Assembly (NCBI RefSeq): GCF_020873875.1
Contig: NZ_JAHWGU010000003.1
Location: forward strand, 310,001-374,000
Length of the DNA stretch: 64,000 nucleotides
Source: Actinoplanes sp. DH11
GTDB taxonomy: Bacteria > Actinomycetota > Actinomycetes > Mycobacteriales > Micromonosporaceae
Direction of reading: 5' to 3'
Position numbers and translations under genes: made by a program. Shown piece after piece: positions 25,656 through 34,693 of this stretch. Below the pieces are notes generated by a model, which had not been told where the DNA came from, made no database searches, and was given only the letters and a program-made list of their open reading frames with translations. The first letter of the stretch is position 1. Each line of letters begins with the position of its first letter.

Positions 25656-27817
25656 AGCAGGTCGGCGAGCAGCTTCTCGGGGCGCAGCGCGTCATAGGTG
25701 CAGTCCGTGCCCGTACCGAAAGTGATCGTCGCCTGCGCCGGGTCGTCGACCAGGCCGGCGCCGCGGACCCGGGCGTGCCGCATCGCCAGGGCGGCGACGC
25801 TGACCTTGGTGTCGCGCCGCGCGGCCACCGCGGACACCAGGGTCGCGATGTCGCGGCCGTCCCGCTCGACCCGGGACTGCGGTTCGCCACCGAGGTAGAG
25901 GTCCACGTAAAGGACCTCGCGGGTCTCCAGGTCCAGCAGCATCGGCACGGCGTAACGTCTGCCGCCGGTCAGCGCGAACGCGTTCGCCACCGTGGCCGGG
26001 TCGAACACCTTGTTCCTGCTGGTGGCGTCGTCGCGCAGCATCCAGCCGGTGTACGCCTCGGCCAGGGCGGCGAAGGGCGGACCCGCGTACCGGAAGATCA
26101 CCGGAACCAGGTAGCGCCAGCCCCGCTTGCGCGCGATCCGGGTCGCCTTCGCCATGTCGATGTCGAGGAACTCCTCGGCGCCGTCCGGTGCGGAGGTCAG
26201 GTCGCCGGAATGGGTCATCGCCCCGTTGCTCAGGTTGGTCCAGGACACCTGGCCGGCCGCCTGGAACCCCGCGTCCAGCGCGATGCACGACAGGTCGAGG
26301 TCACTGGTCTCGCCGGCTTCCCGCCAGTGCACGAAAAGGCGTACCACCGCCGCCTCGCCGACCGGCAGCCGGCTGCCGCGCTCCACCTGCACCAGCCCCT
26401 GCGCGGTGGCCCGGAGCTGGTCGGGCAGCAGCAGCCGATCCAGGCCGGGCGCCACGTGCACGGTCTCGGCGGACCAGTCGCCCTTGGCCGCGATCCGCGC
26501 GTCGACGGCCGCGTCCAGCGCGTCGAGCAGCCGCGTGCGGAACTCCTTCGGCACGGACAGGTGGCCGGGCGGGCGGACGATGGGCAGCGCCGAGCCGTCC
26601 TTGCCGAACACCACCCGGGGATACGTCTTCCCGTTGTCCGCGAGCTGTGCCCCGGCGGCGAGCAGCACCCGCAGCGGAATGCGCTCCGCCGCCTCGCTCA
26701 GTGCCGCCACCAGGGCGTCCTGCTGTTCCTGGCCTACCGCGAGCGCGGCGAGCCGGCGCAGTCCGCGCCCGAGCAGCCCGGGCGACTCGGTTGCGGCCAG
26801 CCGCACCGCCGTGGTGTGGTCGCCGACGAGCGCCCGCTCGAACCGGGACGGGAACGAGGTGTAATCGTGGCGGGTCCGGCGCAGCAGCGCGAACGTCTCC
26901 CGCACCCGGGGCGCGCGGAACTCCCCGGAGTGCAGGCCGCGGTCGATCGCCAGCCACAGGCCGCGGCGGCGGAAGACGTCACCTAGCCGGTCGCTCGTCT
27001 CGAGGGTGTTGACCACGATCCGGCGGTCGGCCCGGGACAGGCGCGGGTACCGGATCGGTGCGGTGAGGCTGACATCGCCGCCGGTCAGCCCGGCGAACAG
27101 GCGCAGCAGGTCGTCCGGGGTGGCGCCGGTGTACGGCAGGCGGCCGCGATCCGAGGCCCAGAGCAGTTCGAGCAGCAGCGTACGGTTCTCCCGGAACCGC
27201 ACCTCACTCAACTCGACAGCGTCCGCACCGAGCCGGGCGACCAGCACACCCAGGTCGCTCCGCACATCCTCCCGCAGCGACGCGGCGCTCCCGAAACAGT
27301 CCCGCATCCAGTCGCGCAGCCGGGCCTCGAGCTCGTCGGCCGGCACCAGGCGTGCGGTGATCCACTCGATCCGGCTGTCACCGGGCAGCATCTCCTGCGC
27401 GCGGCGGTCGGCGTCGGCGCGCTCGCTGTCCTGCGGGATGGAAGAGGCCGGCCACCAGCCGAAACGGCTGAAGTCCAGGGCCCGCTCCCACTCCTGCTGG
27501 GTGGCGTCGCAGTCCAGCAGCCGGAGCCGGGCGACGACGAACCGGAGCACCGCGTCGTCGAACTGCGGCAGCTTCTCCGGAAAACCGCGGAACAGCGGGG
27601 CGTACGTGCCGTGCCCGCCCCGCTTCGCCCGCACGTGCGCGATCAGCTCGTGGTGCGGGCCGGCCAGCCCGTCGGTGATCTCCTCCGGGTTGGTGAACCG
27701 CACACCCACGTGCGCGAACTCGGCCAGCAGCGGCGCGGACACGGCGCGGGTGGCGGCGCTCGGCGGCGTCACGACCAGTCCCAGCCGGTCGAAACCGATG
27801 CGCTCCAGCGCGTCCAC
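25652..27817 (-). CDS. Large TerD-related protein, MXAN_6230/SCO0854-like
   Basis: A 721-residue cytosolic protein. The C-terminal 200 residues look like the TerD-related part of the MXAN_6230/SCO0854 family: DLDLSCIALDAGF, SWTNLSNGAMTHSGDLTSAPDGAEEFLDID and VPVIFRYAGPPFAALAEAYTGWM. The N-terminal 450 residues are mostly helical with no enzyme motif I can name. Family members can carry an N-terminal RING-like domain; no cysteine cluster is visible here. TerD-like domains bind calcium and occur in stress loci. GTG start with GGAGG upstream. Confidence 0.72.
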   Translation of the reverse strand: MDALERIGFDRLGLVVTPPSAATRAVSAPLLAEFAHVGVRFTNPEEITDGLAGPHHELIAHVRAKRGGHGTYAPLFRGFPEKLPQFDDAVLRFVVARLRLLDCDATQQEWERALDFSRFGWWPASSIPQDSERADADRRAQEMLPGDSRIEWITARLVPADELEARLRDWMRDCFGSAASLREDVRSDLGVLVARLGADAVELSEVRFRENRTLLLELLWASDRGRLPYTGATPDDLLRLFAGLTGGDVSLTAPIRYPRLSRADRRIVVNTLETSDRLGDVFRRRGLWLAIDRGLHSGEFRAPRVRETFALLRRTRHDYTSFPSRFERALVGDHTTAVRLAATESPGLLGRGLRRLAALAVGQEQQDALVAALSEAAERIPLRVLLAAGAQLADNGKTYPRVVFGKDGSALPIVRPPGHLSVPKEFRTRLLDALDAAVDARIAAKGDWSAETVHVAPGLDRLLLPDQLRATAQGLVQVERGSRLPVGEAAVVRLFVHWREAGETSDLDLSCIALDAGFQAAGQVSWTNLSNGAMTHSGDLTSAPDGAEEFLDIDMAKATRIARKRGWRYLVPVIFRYAGPPFAALAEAYTGWMLRDDATSRNKVFDPATVANAFALTGGRRYAVPMLLDLETREVLYVDLYLGGEPQSRVERDGRDIATLVSAVAARRDTKVSVAALAMRHARVRGAGLVDDPAQATITFGTGTDCTYDALRPEKLLADLL

Positions 27818-27846
27818 GTGGCACCTCCGGCAGTCGCGGAACGGAA

Positions 27847-27874
27847 ATCGGCGCCGCGCGAGGGCGGCGCCGAT
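27847..27874 (-). promoter_or_regulatory. Perfect 10-bp hairpin in the leader of the TerD-like gene
   Basis: Positions 27847-27856 pair with 27865-27874 around an eight-base loop. On the minus strand it lies 30 bp upstream of the GTG start, in the probable 5' leader. Farther upstream the 8-mer GCCCGGGC occurs at 27886-27893 and 27924-27931, flanking an AT-richer stretch likely to hold the promoter. It may be a leader structure or an operator. Confidence 0.45.
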
Positions 27875-28009
27875 ATGAGGAAAGTGCCCGGGCGGTTTTC
27901 ACCAAAGAAGTTTGTCGAAGTATGCCCGGGCTAGGCCTCTGCCGGAGAGCCTACGGAACAGGGCCCGCGCCCGGCCACCCTGTTTCCGGTGCCTGCCGCC
28001 GGCGGGCGG

Positions 28010-28972
28010 TCAGCGATCGGCGAGGGTACGGAAGAACGCGGTCACGTCGGCGGCGAACAGGTCCGGCACCTCCAGGGCGGCGAAATGGCCCCCGCGCGGG
28101 AACTCGGTCCACTGCCGGATGTCGAACCGCTGCTCGGCCAGGGCCCGTACCGGCTGGGTGATGTCACCGGGCAGCACCGCCACCGCGAGCGGGGCAGGGC
28201 AGGCCGGCAATGATCCGCCCAGGCCGCTCTCCTTGATGAGCCGGGCGGCCGAACCGGCGGTACGCATCAGCCAGTGGTGCGCGACGCCGGCCACGATTCG
28301 GTCGTCGGGAACCGGGGTGGCCGGGTCGGCCCAGCGGTCGAACTTCTCGCCGAGGAAGGCGAGCAGGCCGGCGGGGGAGTCGGTGAGGGCGTACGCCGGG
28401 GTCTGTGGTGTGGCGGCGAACAGCACCTGATGCGGATGCCGGTTCGCGGCCAGCCGCATGGTCCGGGCAAGGCGCTGCCGGTCGGCGTCGTCCAGCCTGT
28501 CCGCGGCACCGGGGGTGGGCAGGTAGTTTACGTGCACGCCGGCCACCGACCCGGGTGCGGCGACGGCCAGCTGCTGGGAGATCACGGACCCCCAGTCGCC
28601 GCCCTGCGCGCCGTACCGGCGGTAGCCGAGTCGTGCCATCAGCTCGGCCCAGGCCTGCGCCACCCGGGTCGCGCTCCAGCCGGGCCGGGTGGTCGGCCCG
28701 GACAGCCCGAAACCCGGGATGGCCGGGACGACGACGTGGAAGTGTCCGGCGAGCCGGTGCACGACGTCGAGGAACTCCACGGTGGAGCCGGGCCAGCCAT
28801 GGGTGAGCACCAGAGGCAGCGCGTGCGGGTCGGCGTTGCGCAGGTGCAGGAAGTGGACGCGGTCGCCGCCGATCTCGGTGACGTACTGCGGCAGCGCATT
28901 GAGCTCGGCCTCGTGCGCCCGCCAGTCGAAGCGCTGCCAGTCACTGGGTGGATCATCTGCCGACGTGGTTGC
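28010..28972 (-). pseudogene. Epoxide-hydrolase-like gene, 5' truncated
   Basis: The frame encodes most of an epoxide hydrolase: WRAHEAELNALPQYVTEI, VLTHGWPGS (oxyanion HGWPGS), AQGGDWGS with the nucleophile Asp, and a C-terminal GGHFAALE with the catalytic His. Homology runs upstream past the apparent start at 28810 to about 28945. It then stops at an in-frame TGA (28973-28975) without any ATG or GTG. About 55 N-terminal residues including the start are missing. The break coincides with the start of the divergent MarR-like gene at 28948, which suggests a deletion joined them. Confidence 0.65.
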
Positions 28973-29393
28973 TCAACCGGACCGCCGCCCACGCCAGCCG
29001 CCTGATCGCCGACGGCTTCAGTGCCGTGGGGGCACGCGGCTACCACTACCGGCTGCTGCGCTCCCTCGTCACCGACGGGCCGACCAGCCAGGCCACCCTC
29101 GGCCGGCGCACCGGCATCCACCTCAGCGATCTGGTCGGCGCACTCAACGAACTCGAGACCGGGGGTACGTGGCACGTGCCCCCGACCCGGCCGACAGGCG
29201 TCGCAACGTCGTCACCGTCACCGGGGCAGGGCGCGGCCGGGAGGCCGAGCTGGGGGTGCGGCTGGCCGAAATCCAGGACGAGTTGCTGGCGCCGCTGTCC
29301 GCGTCGAAACGCGACGAGTTCACCGCCCTGCTGCGCGAACTGCTCGCCCACCACGACCCGGCCGGTCCCGCCACCGCACCGGTTGCCGACTGA
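28948..29393 (+). pseudogene. MarR-family regulator with frameshift in a G tract
   Basis: The first frame gives a MarR N-terminus (HLPTWLLNRTAAHASRLIADGF, SQATLGRRTGIHLSDLVGALNELE). At a run of five G (about 29160-29164) the family sequence jumps to another frame, giving YVARAPDPADRRRNVVTVTGAG and a normal C-terminal helix ending at 29393. One extra G would restore a single 148-residue protein. It may be a real mutation, a phase-variable tract or a sequencing error. The GTG start lies inside the truncated epoxide hydrolase frame. Confidence 0.7.
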
Positions 29394-29463
29394 CCCGGTC
29401 ACGGTCCTTCCCGCCGGTGGGGCCCGCACCCGGTCACGGTCCTCCGACTGGTGGCGCCCGCCC
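29394..29463. repeat. Imperfect 35-bp tandem duplication
   Basis: The 15-mer CCCGGTCACGGTCCT occurs at 29394-29408 and 29429-29443, each followed by a similar G-rich stretch ending in GCCCGC. It fills the gap between the MarR remnant and the convergent reductase gene. Confidence 0.7.
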
Positions 29464-29473
29464 CGGGCCTGTT

Positions 29474-30214
29474 TCAGGCGACCGGGTGGGTACTGCTCGC
29501 GAGCCACTCGTCGAATGTCTGCCGCCCGCGCGGCCCGGCGTTCGCGGGAAGCAGGCCGCTGCCGCCCATGCCTGGCAGGCGCAGCGGCAGCACCGGGCGC
29601 TTGCGGGCGCCGCCGGCAGCGATCAGGCGGCGGGCCATGCTCACCAGGGACTCCTCGCGCGGGCCGGCCAGCTCCGGGGCCATCCCCTGCGGCGGCTGCA
29701 GGACCAGGTCGGCGAGGGCTTCGGCGACTTCGCGTACGGCGATCGGCTGCACCCGCATCGACGGCACCACCGCGACCGGTCCGGGCACCCCGCCGAGGAG
29801 TTGGCCGGCGAACTCGTGGAACTGGGTGGCCCGCAGGATCGTCCACGGCACGCCACCGGCCCGGACGACCTCCTCCTGCCGGATCTTGCCGGCGTAGTAC
29901 GGGTTCCGCACCCGGTCCACCCCGACGATGGACAGCGTGAGCAGGTGCCGCACCCCGGCCAGCCCGGCGGCGCCGGCGAGGTTGCGCCCGGCGGTCTCGA
30001 AGAAGTTCACCGACGCCGACCTGCTCATGGTCGTCACGTTGCTGACGTCGACCACCGCGTCCACCCCGGTCAGGGCCGCTTCCAGTGCACTCCCGTCGAG
30101 CAGGTCCACACCGGCCGCCCGCGACAGCACCACGGCCTCCTGCCCGCGGTCCCGCAGGGCGTCCACGACGAGGCGGCCGGTCAGGCCCGTACCACCCACA
30201 ACTGCGATCTTCAC
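29474..30214 (-). CDS. NAD(P)H-binding NmrA/SDR-a family protein
   Basis: A 246-residue atypical short-chain dehydrogenase. It begins with the dinucleotide-binding motif VVGGTGLTGRLV and contains DAVVDVSNVTT, GVRHLLTLSIVGVDRV, and PWTILRATQFHEF, features of NmrA-like and complex-I-assembly-like proteins. The usual YxxxK appears as YYAGKIRQEE. It is cytosolic and its substrate is unknown. The GTG at 30214 is preceded by GGAGG and begins exactly at the Rossmann strand; a longer start would add a non-homologous tail. Confidence 0.88.
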   Translation of the reverse strand: MKIAVVGGTGLTGRLVVDALRDRGQEAVVLSRAAGVDLLDGSALEAALTGVDAVVDVSNVTTMSRSASVNFFETAGRNLAGAAGLAGVRHLLTLSIVGVDRVRNPYYAGKIRQEEVVRAGGVPWTILRATQFHEFAGQLLGGVPGPVAVVPSMRVQPIAVREVAEALADLVLQPPQGMAPELAGPREESLVSMARRLIAAGGARKRPVLPLRLPGMGGSGLLPANAGPRGRQTFDEWLASSTHPVA

Positions 30215-30372
30215 TTTTTCCGTCCTCCGCTCGGTGCTCTGCCGCGCCGGTTCCCGCGGGCGCAGCACCGTACCGACGATCCGGCCGGTCGTAATGTGAC
30301 AGCCGGGTGCCCGAGCCGGTCTGTTTTTCGTTTCCCGCGGCGGCCGGTTTAGGGGTTTCGCGGAGCGGCAAC

Positions 30373-31995
30373 ATGCGGGGGATGAGTCGGGGCTTACGGG
30401 CGGCCGCGGCCGCCGCCGCATCCGCGGTCGCTGCTGTCGCCGTGCGGGATCTGCTGCAACGAGACCACGCGCTGCTGCGCAACTTCCCGGTGCTCGGCCA
30501 CGGTCGATACCTGATCGAGGCGATCGGCCCGGAGCTGCGGCAGTACGTGGTCGCCGGCAACGACGAGGAACGCCCGTTCACCCGGGACCAGCGTCGCTGG
30601 GTCTACGCGTCGGCGAAGAAGGAGAACAACTACTTCGGCTTCGGTACCGACAACGACATCGAATACACCGCCGGGTACCCGATCATCAAGCACCGCACGT
30701 TCGGCCGGACCGTCCCGCGATCCAACCCGGCGTCCGGTCTCGAAGCCCACGTGCCGTGCGCGAAGGTGCTGGGTGCGGCTCGGGGCCGGGCGAAGGCGTT
30801 CCGCCCCGCATCCGTGGTGAACATCTCCGGCATGAGCTTCGGCTCCCTGTCCGGCGCGGCGATCGAGGCGCTGAACAAGGGCGCCGCACTCGCGGGCTGC
30901 CTGCACAACACCGGCGAGGGCGCGCTGTCGCCGTACCACCGGCGCGGCGGTGACCTCGTCTTCCAGATCGGTACCTCCTACTTCGGCTGCCGCGACGAGC
31001 AGGGCCGCTTCGACCTGCAACGGCTCAAGGACCAGGTGGCGTCGGCACCGGTCAAGGCCTTGGAGATCAAACTCAGCCAGGGCGCCAAGCCGAGCCTGGG
31101 CGGGCTCCTGCCGGCCGCCAAGGTCTCCGCGGAGATCGCCGCCACCCGGGGCATCCCGCAGGGCGTCGACTGCGTGAGCCCCTCCCGGCACGCCGAGTTC
31201 TGCGACACCGACAGCCTCCTGGACTGGGTGGAGATGCTGGCCACCGAGACCGGGTTGCCGGTCGGTATCAAGGCGGCGGTCGGCGACCTCGACTTCTGGG
31301 CCGAGCTGACCACTCTGATGGCGACCACCGGCCGCGGCGTCGACTTCGTGACGATCGACGGCGGCGAAGGCGGAACCGGTGCCGCCCCGCTGATCTTCAC
31401 CGACACGGTGTCCCTGCCCTTCCAGATCGGCTTCGCCCGCGTCTACCGCATGTTCGCCGAACGCGGCCTGCACGAGGACGTCGTCTTCGTCGGCGCCGGC
31501 AAGCTGGGCCTGCCGGACAACGCGATCGTCGCGTTCGCCCTGGGCTGCGACATGGTGAACGTCGCCCGCGAGGCAATGCTGGCGATCGGCTGCATTCAGG
31601 CGCAGAAATGCCACACCGACACCTGCCCCACCGGCGTAGCCACCCAGAACAAGTGGCTGACCAGAGGCCTGGACCCGGCCCTGAAATCCGTCCGCGCCGC
31701 CAACTACATCAAGACCCTGCGTCGCGACCTCCTCAAGGTGGCCGAGGCGTGCGGCGTGGAACACCCCGGCCTGATCGACACGGCCTCGGTCGAAATCCTG
31801 GACGGCCGCACCGCCGCAACCCCGCTCGACCAGGTCTACGACTACCGCCCCGGCTGGGGCCTGCCCTCGAAGGCCGACCAGTCCGCCATCGCCGCCCTGA
31901 TGACCGAACCCCAGGGCGGCTCAGCCCCACCGTCCGATGACGCGGCACGCAATCTCGCCGAGGTGACCCCCGCGAACCGCCGCCGTCCCGGCTGA
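30373..31995 (+). CDS. FMN-binding glutamate-synthase-family protein
   Basis: A 540-residue protein related to the FMN/synthase domain of glutamate synthase. It begins with a hydrophobic Ala-rich segment (residues 7-30) that may anchor it to the membrane. Key segments are MSFGSLSGAAIEALNKGA, NTGEGALSPYH, IKLSQGAKPSLGG, FVTIDGGEGGTGAAP and a Cys cluster QAQKCHTDTCPTGVATQ that would bind the 3Fe-4S cluster. No glutaminase domain is present. The ATG at 30373 has GGAG at correct spacing; a GTG at 30307 is less likely. The exact substrate of these short homologues is not established. Confidence 0.9.
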   Translation: MRGMSRGLRAAAAAAASAVAAVAVRDLLQRDHALLRNFPVLGHGRYLIEAIGPELRQYVVAGNDEERPFTRDQRRWVYASAKKENNYFGFGTDNDIEYTAGYPIIKHRTFGRTVPRSNPASGLEAHVPCAKVLGAARGRAKAFRPASVVNISGMSFGSLSGAAIEALNKGAALAGCLHNTGEGALSPYHRRGGDLVFQIGTSYFGCRDEQGRFDLQRLKDQVASAPVKALEIKLSQGAKPSLGGLLPAAKVSAEIAATRGIPQGVDCVSPSRHAEFCDTDSLLDWVEMLATETGLPVGIKAAVGDLDFWAELTTLMATTGRGVDFVTIDGGEGGTGAAPLIFTDTVSLPFQIGFARVYRMFAERGLHEDVVFVGAGKLGLPDNAIVAFALGCDMVNVAREAMLAIGCIQAQKCHTDTCPTGVATQNKWLTRGLDPALKSVRAANYIKTLRRDLLKVAEACGVEHPGLIDTASVEILDGRTAATPLDQVYDYRPGWGLPSKADQSAIAALMTEPQGGSAPPSDDAARNLAEVTPANRRRPG

Positions 31996-32081
31996 CTCGC
32001 ATGCCGGTGTGCGCGCGTTCGGTATCGTGCGTTCCGGTACCGCGTTGCCACGGGGCTGCGTGTCGTTGGCGGAGGTGGACG

Positions 32082-32585
32082 ATGCGTGAACGAGTGCTGG
32101 CAGGCGTTCTGGTCGCCGGCCTGACGCTGGCCGCGGCAGGGTGTGCGAGCCCTCCGCCGGACACCATCACCGCCGCTGCGGCGACCGAGATCATCGAGGG
32201 CCACCTCGCGGAGGCGATCGCCGCGACACCGGACGGGATCACGCTCAGTCCGAAGCGAAAGGAGTCCGTCCCGGGCACCGCCTGCACCGAGGACCTCGAC
32301 TCGGTCACCGGGCAGGTGGTGACGGTCGTCGTTCACGAGTCCAACGAGGTCACCTCCGATGTGGCGTCGCGGTTCATCGACACGGTCGCCGCCCTGTGGG
32401 AACCGCAATGGGAATCCACGAAGCACACCGCCGTCGGCCTGGGCGTCAACGCGTCGTTCACCCAGGACGGCACCGGCTTCCGATTGGAGGCGAGCTACCT
32501 TCCCCAGGCCCGGGTTGTGCAGGTCAGCGGCATCACCGACTGTCTCTGGGCCGAAGGAACGCCGGGCGCCGACCACCGGCCGTAG
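32082..32585 (+). CDS. Putative lipoprotein
   Basis: A 167-residue exported protein. Residues 1-20 form a lipoprotein signal with the lipobox LAAAGC, so Cys20 should be acylated and hold it on the outer face of the membrane. The mature part is a small alpha/beta domain with one further cysteine pair (GTACTED and ITDCLWAEG), probably disulphide-linked. Shine-Dalgarno GGAGGTGG precedes the ATG. No specific family recognised; its neighbour is an exported L,D-transpeptidase. Confidence 0.85.
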   Translation: MRERVLAGVLVAGLTLAAAGCASPPPDTITAAAATEIIEGHLAEAIAATPDGITLSPKRKESVPGTACTEDLDSVTGQVVTVVVHESNEVTSDVASRFIDTVAALWEPQWESTKHTAVGLGVNASFTQDGTGFRLEASYLPQARVVQVSGITDCLWAEGTPGADHRP

Positions 32586-32679
32586 GTATCGTCCCGGTGA
32601 CCGCCGGCGGTCGTGCCGGACGCCGAGCCGGGGCGCCGTGGGGCCGCGGGCGCGGACCGTCATCAGGGATGCTCAGGGG

Positions 32680-33426
32680 ATGCGCAGATTAGTGGTGGTG
32701 CTGGCACTTGTCCTGTCGGCGGTTCTGCTTCCCGCCGGGCCGGCCGCGGCGGCGCTGCCGGACGAGCTGGCCCACGTCGGTAACGCCCGGCAGCTGATCG
32801 TGGTGAGCGGCCAGTCGTGGACGTCGACGCAGGCGACGCTTCGGGCCTATCAGCGCGGAGGGGACGGGCGGTGGCGGCAGGTGTTCGGGGCGATGAAGGC
32901 CCGGACCGGGCACGGCGGGTGGGCGTGGGCCTCGCGCCGCGTTCAGGACACCGGGCAGACGCCGGCGGGCACGTTCACCATCACGCAGGCGTTCGGCGTG
33001 CGCGCCGACCCGGGCACCCGGTTGCCGTACCGGAAGGTGGACAAGAACGACTACTGGGTCGGTGATCGGCGGGACGCGAAGACGTACAACCTGTTCCAGC
33101 CGTCGGCGCCGGCGAGCCGGACCTGGCGCAAGTCGCAGGCGGAGCGGTTGGCGGCGTATCCGAAGCAGTACGCGTACGCGGCGGTGGTGAACTTCAACAA
33201 GCCGGGACGGGTGCGGTGGGACGCCAAGCGTAAGCAGTATGTGGCGGGGAAGCCGGCGAAGGTGGGGCGCGGTTCGGCGATCTTCCTGCACGCCAGCGGG
33301 AAGGGGGCGACGGCGGGGTGCGTGTCGGTCAGCCGGGCGAACGTGGTGCGCCTGCTGAAATGGCTGGACCCGGCACAGCGGCCGCGGATCGTGATGGCGC
33401 CGTCGTCGGCGATCCGGCGAGCCTGA
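32680..33426 (+). CDS. Secreted L,D-transpeptidase-family (YkuD-like) protein
   Basis: A 248-residue protein with a cleavable signal peptide (AGPAAAALPD, cut near residue 25). The rest resembles the L,D-transpeptidase domain. It has TPAGTFTITQAFG, and the catalytic motif IFLHASGKGATAGCVSVS gives the His and the nucleophile Cys. It would cross-link or anchor to peptidoglycan outside the cell. The lipoprotein gene lies 94 bp upstream. Confidence 0.87.
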   Translation: MRRLVVVLALVLSAVLLPAGPAAAALPDELAHVGNARQLIVVSGQSWTSTQATLRAYQRGGDGRWRQVFGAMKARTGHGGWAWASRRVQDTGQTPAGTFTITQAFGVRADPGTRLPYRKVDKNDYWVGDRRDAKTYNLFQPSAPASRTWRKSQAERLAAYPKQYAYAAVVNFNKPGRVRWDAKRKQYVAGKPAKVGRGSAIFLHASGKGATAGCVSVSRANVVRLLKWLDPAQRPRIVMAPSSAIRRA

Positions 33427-33737
33427 GCGGGATGACGGTGGGCGTGGCAGCTGAGCATCCGGCTTGCGGTCGGAAGCCGATGGCAGGCGACCAACCGGCG
33501 GTGTTAACGAGATTGACCGTACGCCTTCGGTTGGTTGATCTTCATGGATTGGCGCTGGTCGAGCGTTTTGCATCTTGACGGATGTAGATGTTAGCGACAA
33601 CATCGGTGGATCCCCGTCCCGTAACAGACCGGTCATCGAACGGCAACAAAACACAACGACCGGTCGCGGGCCGACGCAGCGGTGGTGTGCCTGTTTCCCG
33701 GGGCCGCCGCCGTGCCCCGATGCGAAGGACCGTCACG
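33427..33737 (+). promoter_or_regulatory. Promoter and LacI-type operator region of the GH43 genes
   Basis: This 311-bp gap holds no ORF and is AT-richer than its surroundings. TTGACG (33575-33580) and CAACAT (33598-33603) are 17 bp apart and could be -35 and -10. Overlapping the -10 is an 18-bp inverted repeat at 33587-33604 with arms GATGTT and AACATC around AGCGAC. It resembles the TGTTAGCGCTAACA type recognised by LacI-family sugar regulators in actinomycetes. No LacI gene is in the window. Repression relieved by arabinan sugars is inferred. Confidence 0.55.
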
Positions 33738-34685
33738 ATGCCCCTCGTTCGAAGAACGCTCGCCCTGCTCACGGCGATCGTTGTCGCCGTGGCGCCGGGT
33801 TCGCCGGCGTACGCCGCCTACCCCGATCCCGGTCCGGTGACCGGTGACATCGGTGTGCACGACCCGACGATGGTGCGCCGCCCCGGCGGTGGCTACCTGG
33901 TCGCGCATACCGGTGACAACATCGCGTTGAAGACCTCTGCCGACCGCATCGCGTTCCGCAACGCCGGCGCGGTCTTTCCCGCTGGTGCACCCTGGACCAC
34001 TGCCTACACCGGCGGCAGTCGCAACCTCTGGGCGCCGGATCTCACCTATCGGGACGGCCGGTACTGGCTGTACTACTCGGCCTCGACGTTCGGCTCCAAC
34101 CGGTCGGCGATCTTCCTGGCGACCAGCACCACCGGCGCGTCCGGGAGCTGGACCAACCACGGCCTGGTGATCGAGTCGCGGACGTCGGACAACTACAACG
34201 CGATCGACCCGAACCTGTTCGTCGACACGGACGGCCGGTGGTGGCTGAGCTTCGGGTCGTTCTGGTCCGGGATCAAGCTGATCCCGCTGGATCCGGCCAC
34301 CGGCAAGCGCAGCGGCAGTGCCCTGCACAGCATCGCCGGGCGTGGCGGTGGTGCGATCGAGGCGCCGGTGATCACGAAGCGCGGGTCCTGGTACTACCAG
34401 TGGGTCTCGTTCGACAGGTGCTGCCAGGGTGCGGCCAGCACCTACCGCGTCATGGTGGGCCGGTCGAGCAGCGTGACCGGGCCCTACGCCGACCGCAACG
34501 GTGTCGCGATGACCTCCGGCGGTGGCACCGAGGTGCTCGCCGGGCACGGCAACATCCACGGTCCCGGGCATCAGGCGCTTGTCGACGACGCGCTGGTCTA
34601 CCACTACTACGCGAACAACGGTGCCGCGCTTCTCGGCATCAACCTGCTCGGGTACGACGCCGCCGGCTGGCCCTACGTCTACTAG
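33738..34685 (+). CDS. Secreted GH43 arabinan endo-1,5-alpha-L-arabinosidase
   Basis: A 315-residue secreted glycosidase. A signal peptide of about 27 residues ends PGSPAYA. The five-bladed GH43 propeller shows the general base in GVHDPTM, the pKa-modulating Asp in YNAIDPNLF, and the acid Glu in GAIEAPVI; NLWAPDL and WWLSFGSFW also fit endo-arabinanases. It should cut the alpha-1,5-arabinan backbone of pectin outside the cell. The ATG at 33738 has AAGGA upstream and begins a normal signal peptide; an ATG at 33720 lacks a ribosome site. The next GH43 gene follows after 8 bp. Confidence 0.9.
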   Translation: MPLVRRTLALLTAIVVAVAPGSPAYAAYPDPGPVTGDIGVHDPTMVRRPGGGYLVAHTGDNIALKTSADRIAFRNAGAVFPAGAPWTTAYTGGSRNLWAPDLTYRDGRYWLYYSASTFGSNRSAIFLATSTTGASGSWTNHGLVIESRTSDNYNAIDPNLFVDTDGRWWLSFGSFWSGIKLIPLDPATGKRSGSALHSIAGRGGGAIEAPVITKRGSWYYQWVSFDRCCQGAASTYRVMVGRSSSVTGPYADRNGVAMTSGGGTEVLAGHGNIHGPGHQALVDDALVYHYYANNGAALLGINLLGYDAAGWPYVY

Positions 34686-34693
34686 GAGTGACG

